NCBI GenBank assembly: GCA_029783825.1
Contig: JAREIK010000801.1
Span: forward strand, 7,601,571 to 7,665,570
Direction: 5' to 3'
DNA: 64,000 bases
Source: Sapria himalayana
Lineage: Eukaryota > Streptophyta > Magnoliopsida > Malpighiales > Rafflesiaceae
Notes under the pieces: model-generated
Seen by the model: only the letters and a program-made list of their open reading frames with translations
What the model was told of the DNA's origin: nothing
Databases searched by the model: none
Part shown: piece after piece, positions 55,503 through 64,000 of the stretch
Layout of the letters: every line of letters starts with the position of its first letter
Numbering within the stretch: the stretch's first letter is position 1
Translations under genes and position numbers: made by a program

Positions 55503-57805
55503 TTATATATATTGTGTATGTATCCTATATGCTCCCAAATAATATAGCATAAAAAAAAGGATACAGATTATATTAAATTACAACAATATGCATAGATAAA
55601 AAATCATAAATTCATAAAATAAAATTTTTTATTTTAATATCTACAAGGTTGTAACTATTAGTATCACAAATTTTCAAATATAATCTACTTTCTTTCTTAT
55701 TTAATGAAAAACAAATTCAGAAATTTCATTAGAAATCTTCAAAATAAAAGATAAAACTCAACAAGCAATTCACATTCATTTGTATCATATGTATTAATAT
55801 TTCAAGAACAAAGAGAATCAAATAAAATATGTTTAAAAATATAGTATATAAATAAATTATGGTTTTCAAGGTTCAATTAACAATCTCACTTACAAGTAAT
55901 CCTTGAGCAATCATATATTAATTAATTTTATCATTTTTTTTCTTATTTTCTAAAATTATTCATCATTTTCATTACACATCTATAAAAATTACCAGTAAGC
56001 TTGACATGACTCTTATTTTTAATAAAATAATCATTAGTTCAAGATAAATTCAACCATACTTAAAGATTTATTAATTATAATCTCACCTCATATTAATGAT
56101 TTGTATCACCCTTTTGATATCTAGTCATTTCTATTGTACTCTTCACAAATATCTTTGTATTATTATTCATTGTCTTGTGAATGCATTTCATAAAAGCTCA
56201 ATTTTATATGTAAACAATCAATAAAGTGAAGCGAAAAAGAGTGAATATTTTAATTAATAGTCAAGTGTGCTCCAGAATAAAAATATATATTTAGTGTTGG
56301 ACATTTTTTTGAAAAAATTATCCAAAAAAAATATAATTTGAAAATAATTAAGAAATGCTATCTAACCTTTTTATATTTCAAAAATAAAAACCCAAATATA
56401 TTCTTACTCATCTGCATCATGTAAAAAAAAAAAATAAAAAAATAAAAAAAACAAACATATTAACACACACGCACACACACAAACATATTAACACACGCAC
56501 ACACACACACACACATATATACATACATACATATATTATATGTTTATACATACAAACATATATACAATATATACATATTAACATATACATATTAATACAT
56601 TTATACATGTATACAAGATATACATTTACACATTTTAACATATATATTGTATATGCTTTTGTTTTCAAAAATAGTATATTCAAAAAAAAAAATCGTTTGT
56701 TTATATATTAAAATATATTTACCTAATCAAACAGGTAAATATATTTTTAAAATTCTTTTTTAATCACGAGCTTAGGCAACATGAGAAAAGAAAATTATAT
56801 ATTCATCTATATTTTTAAGAGCACCAAAATATTGATATTTTTATTTTGAGCATTAATTCTTAATTATTTTCATATTACAACCCTTTTACATAATTTTCCT
56901 TATTGTTTTCTATATTATTATTTTACTAATAAATTATCTACCTAATCAAAATAAGTAAATATATTTCTCAAATTTTGTTAATCACAAATTGAGTCAATTG
57001 TCAACATTAAAAAATAATTGTACATTATATTCTCAAGAATCTAAACAATTCCAATTGTTTAGTAAATAAATCTAATCATGTAATTAGTTGTAATCAAATT
57101 TACACTTATAGCTATTAGAAAATAACTTTTGTTAATGTATTCTTCATATTAAAGACATTTACAACATTCTATAGCACCAAATCAACATAATATAATACAA
57201 AAGTCTAACACAAATTTTACAATTTCAATTCCAATATTTTTTATTTATGATATTATAAAATGCTCATTATTAATTTGCAAATTTTCTAGATGAAATTAAC
57301 ATTAAAAAAAATTAAAAGACGCAAATTTCATTTGCATCATTATATAGCTTAATAATAATCTAAAATACCTTAAAACATATTTTATTCTTTCATTGTTATA
57401 CTTGTTTTTAAATCTAAATAAAATTTCTGCAATTGTAGGAATAAAAATATCAGTTGAGTGCATAAATATAATAAAATATTTATATTAGTTACAACACACA
57501 AAAGTAATTATCATTTTATATTTTTTATCAATTCATTCATCTGACACACTTAAATATTTATTTCTCACTCAATCAAATAATTTTACATCAATTTTTTAAT
57601 AAATACTATTTTTTTAGAATAATATTTTTTACCTCATGGAAACTTGGATAAATAATCAAATTAAAATAAAAAATAATAATATATTCATCTATTAATTAAT
57701 ATATATTATATTTTACTAAATTTTTAACCATTATCCAATATAATTGAATTTGATCAATTTTAAAGAAACCCTTTTAGATTTGAAGTAAAAAATAATTACT
57801 ACTAC

Positions 57806-57841
<36 letters not shown>

Positions 57842-58369
57842 GTTCTTCATTAATTACTTATTTCACTAGATATGCATGTAAATACTCATCTTATTATAAT
57901 TTTCAATAGCATATTCATTTTCCTAAGATTCAATGAAATTTTCATGTATAATATCCATTTCATAGAGTATTTTTTTTTATTTCTAATTATAAAAAAAAAA
58001 CCACGTATACAAACATTTATTCTTTTACATTTTAAATGTCATGACATTTTTAAATTATCACAAAAAATATTTATCATTATATTTCTATATTAGTAGTTTT
58101 ATTACAAAAAATACACAAAATCAAATCATCATTGATTAATGATACAAATATATCTCTATGTATGATCCTTCCTTTTATTTAATTTATATTTTACTTGACT
58201 TACATCCTCAATTTTTTATTATAAAAAATGCTAGTTCACTATCTTTAAATCTGCTAGTACAAAAGCTTTTTTATGTTATAATTTTGATAGTCCTCACTCA
58301 TATTTTCTTTTGGCACAATCAATAATACATCAATATATTTTCTTGAATAGATGTATAAGATGGAATGAG
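55503..58369. other. AT-rich DNA with microsatellites
   Basis: (AC)n-rich tract at 56461-56520 and (ATT)n at 57798-57841. The open frames over these tracts are low-complexity. No element recognised. Confidence 0.5.
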
Positions 58370-58800
58370 ACGACAAACCCCGGCACAATCCAAGAATTAG
58401 GCAGAAGTGATCCCTAACTAGACACGACTCAAACCCTAACTAACCAAGGTGAAGTCCAGGCAAGCTGGCACACGCTAACTACTAGCCTTGACTTGGACCA
58501 TTCTGACCCAATCAAACCATGATCTATTTTTAAAACTGATATGTTAGTTTCATATGCCAACTCAAGTCAGAATTTTTGCCCAATACAAAGCATGACCCAC
58601 ACCAAAGTCAACATGCACAAGCAAGTTTTGAAAGTCATGTCATGTTGACTGTAGTACCCATTTGTGGCACACAAGCTAGATCACATGGCCCAACATGACC
58701 CAAGTCATCCCATTGCTGGACATGCATGGGTCTGATCATGTTGGACATGCTTGGGTCAATAAAAGTTTCAAAAAACAGCACATTGGCATGCTTGAAAGTG
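58370..58800. mobile_element. GC-richer hAT-like body without recognisable ends
   Basis: Carries the same CATGACC, GGCACA and GTCATG vocabulary as the hAT-derived islands elsewhere, but no TIR was found. Confidence 0.3.
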
Positions 58801-59876
58801 TCTTTCATAGGCATGCATTAAGACATGATTTCCATAACTAAGTCCATAGCATATAATCAAGTATCTTATCCGCCACCTCCTAGGAGAAACATACTAATGA
58901 TTGGAACACATTTTTAGAGTAGCAAGTATTAATACCTGATGAGCAGATGGCTTCCATTCACAATCACAATAACATCTGACTTATTTTTAAAGTTAACAAT
59001 AAAATATACCTTATTTTTAAACATGACAATAGATTGACACACTAAATATCATAAAAATTCTAAAATTACATGTGTTAAGCACGATTAGATGAGAATACTC
59101 CTAATATTATTGATAATCTAATAAATCTTTATGATTCATATATTTGTTGAAAACTATGTCTTGGTGACTTGACAAATATCTTCATCCAAAGACAATATAT
59201 CTCTGGTTAGAGACTCATCATACATTGAATTTCCAACTTTTAAGAGTAATACTATCAAAATATTAAACGCTGAGGTAGAATCATCAGCTGGATCATAATG
59301 GACCAACAGGGCCCAAATTTTTTAAGCTTGGTCAACACAGTAGTTCCCCATCAATCACAACACATTACCAAAGGATGTAGGCAATTAAAGCTTGATGGAC
59401 TAACTAAGCCATTTAGATTAGATTCATGTCAGGTAAAACCTGCATGACCAAGCAAGGGAGAATCTAGTACATGGCCCATCCTACAGTTAACCCAGACTAG
59501 CCTAGATTTGATGTCATGGGCAACAAATTGCAACTGGCCCTAGCCCTATCACCAAACAATAAGCAGGTTCAGAGGGTAACCTCAACTACCTACTGCAAAT
59601 AATGTAGGCAGCATGCTTGCTCGAACGTATCATTACAAGACAATATTAAAAAAACACATACAACTAAAAATATTAATCTGAAAAATGGAAAAATCTAAAG
59701 AAATGTATGCTAAACTAAGGTTAGTTCAACTAGTTAGGATCATTATATTTGTATATTTTAACATCCACTTGTAGCTCTTTTATTTTATCATTAAAATTCA
59801 ATCATAAATATTCTCAAACTTTTAAACATGAAAATTTTAATAATATTTGATAATAATGTTATTCTTTTATCCACTG
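58801..59876. other. Mixed DNA: SINE-like repeat copy and a second GC-richer island
   Basis: 59145-59275 matches the SINE-like repeat at 17427-17560 (CTTCATCCAA, AGAGACTCATCA, CAACTTTTAAGAG). 59280-59600 is another GC-richer island of hAT-like character without clear ends. Confidence 0.35.
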
Positions 59877-60255
59877 TTATCAAAATCGTCCGATTCACGA
59901 TTTAATTCACGATTAAGAGAGTAAACAATCAAACTTTTTAAAAGAATAAAAAACATGCATTTATTAATAACTAAATCATTGAATCATGAATCGGTTTGAT
60001 ACTGATTATCAAGAATTAATTAACATGAAAAAAAAAATAACTCAAACCTTTAATATTATGAATTTAATATAAAAAAATAATAAAATACCAAAAAAATCAT
60101 AAAATTAAAAACTAAAATACAAAAAAAAATTACTGATGATAAAAACTATAAATTAATTAGGGTAAAAAAAATCACAAAAAATTAATTTATAATTTTGATT
60201 CAATTTGCGATTTACTAATCAATCATTCTAATTTTTAATTCAAATCTCGATTTAA
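59877..60255. mobile_element. MITE-like element M1, copy 2
   Basis: Begins TGTTATCAAAATCGTC with GATTCACGATTT and ends CTCGATTTAACA. It is colinear with 24661-25105, including TTAATTAACATGAAAA, ATTATGAATTTAA and TTGATT/GATTTACTAATCAA blocks. Flanks show CAC before and C after, but no clear duplication. Confidence 0.65.
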
Positions 60256-60849
60256 CACTATGCTCCTAGCTCAAATCATATTCATAATCATAAAAATAAA
60301 ATAAAATATAATATTATACTAGATAATAGAAAGGACAATAAATCAATCACTCATAAGAAGAATGTCAAGCTCAACATATTAATTGTTCATATCACTTTTA
60401 AATAAAATATAATAATACATAATATTTAAGTTATTCAATAATTTACTTATTTTAATGAACATCCTCATCATTTGCTTTCAAATAACTGAATCAAAAAATG
60501 ATCTCTAAATATGATATTAATCTCCATACTTGAAAGTTCATAATAATTATTTTATACTTTTTATCTAAATATTCATAAATTCTACTCAAATTTTTATAAT
60601 TAATTAATGCAGATGAATATGTATTTAATAATATTTTTTATATCTTTCATCTTTACATTAGTATTCATACAAGATGCCAAGTAATAAAGATATTAAATAA
60701 AAAATTAATATTTTAAATATTTACTTTCAATCTTAATAGTTATGACGAAATTGAGTGTTCACTATATTTATTAAAAAGAATTAATATTACATATATACCT
60801 AAATATAATATATTTAATAAGAGTATATATAAATAAGTACAAGTTCATC

Positions 60850-61220
60850 GTATCATAAAAAATTTTAAAAATAAAATTTTTATAACTCAATCTAAATTAT
60901 TAATTATTATTTAATTAATTTTATTATTAATGTATTCATATATCACAAATTAGTAACCAATACTTGAATCCAACAAAAAAATATATATAATTTCAATAAT
61001 ACCTAACATCCACTTAGAATTTTTAGGACACCTTACTTACATAGAATATAAAACTCTCATAATCTTCTAAATATTTTAATATATTTTCATAAATTATATA
61101 TATATTATAATAAGGAGAAAACTAGTTAGGTCAATCTTCATTATTAAATAGATTATATGAAACATATATAATATGAAAAATCACATCTAAAAAATTATTT
61201 CTAATGATTCTTACGAACAT
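60850..61220 (-). pseudogene. hAT transposase relic (RICESLEEPER-type), copy 2
   Basis: Minus-strand RIIRNNFLDVIFHI (about 61215-61170) parallels RIIRDESLDVIFHI of the relic near 28400. It is followed by ENILKYLEDYES and a WNYIY-like segment. Low similarity and many stops make it a distant relic. Confidence 0.4.
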
Positions 61221-61509
61221 GCTTATAATAACATATTTATTTGATATATTATTAATATTATACTAACAAACCTTTCGAATCATAGAAACTTTGCCAGATG
61301 ATTTCTATTTGTAGCATCCTCCATTATGCCAATTTTAATTTACTTTCCAAATTCTTTTTAAAACCTTGCATATTGCCCCCTCCTATTTGCATTACCAGAC
61401 GATGAGTCAACAGCTATACCTGGCATTCAATGAAATCCAACATAGTAGGTTCACAGCAGAAAAAAAATGGAGATTGAAGATGGAAGAGATTGAATTTCTT
61501 CAATTTAGC
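61221..61509. other. Sequence beyond the truncated pseudogene end
   Basis: The GRP94 frame runs on (FESADDEDNQ) but stops resembling the family after EDP-ES, so the homologous part ends near 61530. Nothing else recognised. Confidence 0.4.
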
Positions 61510-63407
61510 AATAACAGTTTGGTTGTCCTCATCATCAGCACTCTCAAAGGGATCCTCCACTGCTAGTTTGTTTATCATGTCAACCACCTTTCTGATTAGC
61601 TTCTTCTTGATCATTTTTAGGATGTCATGTTGTTGCAACATCTCTCAAGAAACATTGAGCAGTAGCATATTTGAATCAACAAGTCCCTGCACATAAATTC
61701 ATGCCAACTGTATGCCCACACTGATTTTGAACAGAGAACAGTGCTTTGCAAAAAGCTTACCTCCAAGAAGATTAGATTTTTAGGCAGTAGTTCATAAAAC
61801 TTGTCAGAAATAAATACCCATCTCACATATAGCTTCAAATTGGCCTTGTTGGTAATAAAAACATTCATAGAGATCATGAGGAGCTTTTGGAGGAACATAA
61901 AGAAGAGCCTTGAACTCTACGTCACTTTCTGCAGCGAAGTGACTCCATGCCGTAGGCTTCTCGTCACTTAAAACTACTTGGAAAAAAATTGAATGAGGCG
62001 AAGAACAATGGATGTTGTAAACAAACTTGGGCGTTACCTTTGACAAAGATTGATAGCACATTTGGTATTCTTCCTATGACACTTTTCTTGGATTCCTAAG
62101 CCAAATCGCATTCACATCATTTAGAAGCTCCCACCCATATGTGGTTTCTTTGATTGTTTTTGTATTTGATTTCTTTTTCCCCTCTTCCTCTTCATGATCT
62201 TCACCTAATCATACTCCACCTTAACCATCTCAGATTCCTTCTTAGAAATGCTTTCTACAATAGAAGAACAAAATCATGCTTGATCATTAAAAATGGTCGG
62301 ATGAACATAAAAGCTTTTTTTATCAATCGCATGCCTGCATCATCATCTTCTTCATTTGACTCGTCATCTTCTCCAAAAACCTCTACACCAACATCTTTGC
62401 TTGCCCATAAATTAATTGGAAAGTTAATGAATTCGGGATACTTTTTCACCTGTTCCTAAATCCAAAAAGTTGACAGTTAATACTCAAAATGGATAATTAG
62501 AAACTAGCACACAGGATACGCACGAACCATCAACTAGCTCTCATCAACATGTTCCCCAACTTCATCTTTCATATGCAATCTAATTTCAATTCCCCTTCCA
62601 AGTGGTTTGTTCCATGCATCCTTAGAGATTGAAAATTCTTCATTTGCCTTGGATTCTTTTACATTCATGAAATACCACCATGAAAAAGTGGAGCAATTTT
62701 TAAAAGAATTTTGTAGCATGAATACATGGACTCAGATGTCTTACTACTTTTCTTCGTTATGTTTGCTAACAACTTCCACATAATCTGTAGCAAGATACAT
62801 AGAGTAAAATCCAACTCCAAATTGGACAATCAGATTAAGATCTCCACCAGTTTGCATTTTCTCCACAAATGTTGCCAGTGACTATCCTTCATTAACATCC
62901 ATAAAAAATTTACAAACTTTGAGAAATATTCAGTGAATACCCAAAGTTCTTGATTGGCAATCATCCCTATGTTCTTGATCAAATTCTTTTTCATCATGCC
63001 ATAGCCATGATCATGAATATAAATAATCTTCTCTTTATTCAATTTAATCTACACTCACACTCGGATTCACTGCACATCCATTAAAAATCAATTTCCATGA
63101 ACAAAATAAGCAAGCAAGGAAGCCAACATGGATCTCGAGCTTGGCATCGTTGCCTTCACCTATAACATTATTGTTAGTGTGAGAAAAATCTAATTTTGTT
63201 CAGCGTTTACATGAAATAGCACTTGAATCAGGGAAGCATTATGAAAAGGAACGCATAAACAAAATTCCAAAACAATGCTTACATCAGAGGCAATAGAAAT
63301 CAACTCTCACTGGAATTTTTCTTCATTGCCAGATAGAGGAGACAGAGTAGAACTAGAGCATGAAGAACCATCGCTCTCTTCATTGTTGGGGTTTTGCTTC
63401 CTTTCAT
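61510..63407 (-). pseudogene. GRP94 / HSP90.7 (SHEPHERD-like, ER Hsp90) pseudogene, intron-bearing
   Basis: GRP94 is the ER-lumen Hsp90 chaperone. Blocks in order on the minus strand: a hydrophobic signal-like N-terminus (ATG 63407, ALVLLCLLYLA); EKFQ, a stop, then ELISIASD and donor [56 protein letters not shown] (LIGQ-to-LIVQ change); WNKPLGRGIEIRLHMKDE; KKYPEFINFPINLWASKDV; WELLNDVNAIWLRNP, then a stop; [20 protein letters not shown] and [31 protein letters not shown], a stop, then EMLQQHDILKMIKKKLIRK. GT-AG introns remain between blocks, so it is a duplicated copy and not retro-processed. Most of the region before ELISNASD is deleted, and the C-terminal dimerisation domain and ER-retention signal are absent. 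Three or more in-frame stops and frameshifts make it non-functional. Confidence 0.88.
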
Positions 63408-64000
63408 TTTCTCACTTGAAAGTCAATATTTTATTTTAACTTGTTTAACTTGTTTTCTCACTGCATAAACAACGTCGAAATCATGTTTAACTTGTATTAA
63501 TTTTAAAATATTAATATTTATTTATTTATTATTATAAGAATACATATTTTATCTTAAATTAAATATTATTTTTTATTTTCTTTTTATTTTACTATAATTA
63601 TTTACTCAATCCTTTAATTCTTAGAAATTTTAGTAGAGGCAAAATAAAACGTGAATTAAAATCAACTTAGGGTCATTTGGCAGTGATTTTCAAAAGTGTT
63701 AATAGGGCTAAAATTTATTTTAAGTGTATTAAAGACAAAAAAATATCATTAGTAATATTTTAAAAAACTTTTTTAAACCCTAAAAAAACATGAAGTATTC
63801 TTTTAATAAGCACTTAGGAGAAATTTATTTTATAACTCATCAAAAGTTTTTGGATCTAATTAAAACATTAATTTATTTATTCATAAATATCAATTTATTT
63901 TATTTTAAATTTAATGAAAAATATGCTTTTTTTTATAATTCAAATATTCCAAATCTTTTAGTAATAATTTTTTAAAAAATTTATTATAATTATTAATTTT
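63408..64000. other. AT-rich DNA upstream of the pseudogene
   Basis: T- and A-rich sequence. No promoter or element recognised. The 61-codon plus-strand frame at 63790-63975 is compositional. Confidence 0.5.

Noticed and set aside
56417..56683. 88-codon minus-strand frame rich in Tyr, Cys and Val
   Set aside because: Produced by (AC)n and related simple repeats.

Overview
This is nuclear DNA from a flowering plant. The evidence is spliced genes with GT-AG introns, a plant SIP-type aquaporin, and relics of Ty1-copia, LTR-gypsy-like, L1 and RTE LINE, hAT and CACTA elements. The species cannot be fixed from sequence alone. The very long intron and heavy load of old, transition-decayed transposons would suit a large-intron genome such as a palm or another monocot, but that is a guess. 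The window is strongly AT-rich. Short GC-richer islands are almost all hAT ends and related short elements.

Only one gene looks intact: a SIP1-class aquaporin on the minus strand. Exon 1 (49996-50292) and exon 2 (48917-49189) are separated by an 806-nt intron. Exon 3 (15327-15476) lies 33,440 nt away. The three exons join in phase with consensus splice sites to give 239 residues, the normal family length. About half of this window is therefore one intron. The second gene-derived locus is a decayed, intron-bearing copy of the ER-resident Hsp90 (GRP94 / HSP90.7 / SHEPHERD) on the minus strand at 61510-63407. It has premature stops, frameshifts and a missing 3' end.

Layout. 1-446: AT-rich DNA and a short hAT-like element. 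447-7760: an old LTR retrotransposon with two LTR+PBS units in direct order and a degenerate plant transposon-protein domain. 7760-10130: unassigned AT-rich DNA. 10130-14460: two minus-strand copia pol relics. 14754-15000: a tRNA-type SINE just downstream of the aquaporin. 15477-48916: aquaporin intron 2. It holds, in order, a SINE-like repeat, copia C (18.36-20.9 kb), hAT short elements, a hAT transposase relic, an RTE LINE, a hAT cluster with a 45-bp minisatellite, a tandem direct repeat, an L1 LINE, and copia D (about 37.4-48.0 kb). Copia D is split by a 6.3-kb hAT element that has a perfect 8-bp target duplication and two transposase relics in opposite orientation. A 498-bp hAT MITE sits 65 nt inside the intron from the exon 2 donor. 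51.4-54.3 kb: a third type of copia relic. 54355 onward: a CACTA terminus. 55.3-55.5 kb: palindromic DNA. 58.4-61.2 kb: hAT fragments and a MITE. 61.5-63.4 kb: the GRP94 pseudogene.

I found no operon-like organisation, no CRISPR array, no confident tRNA or rRNA gene, and no previously undescribed gene system. What stands out is the architecture: one small gene stretched by layered transposon insertion, with an insertion order that can be read from target-site duplications. Domain calls were made by eye from translated fragments, so boundaries of decayed elements are approximate unless TIR or TSD positions are given.
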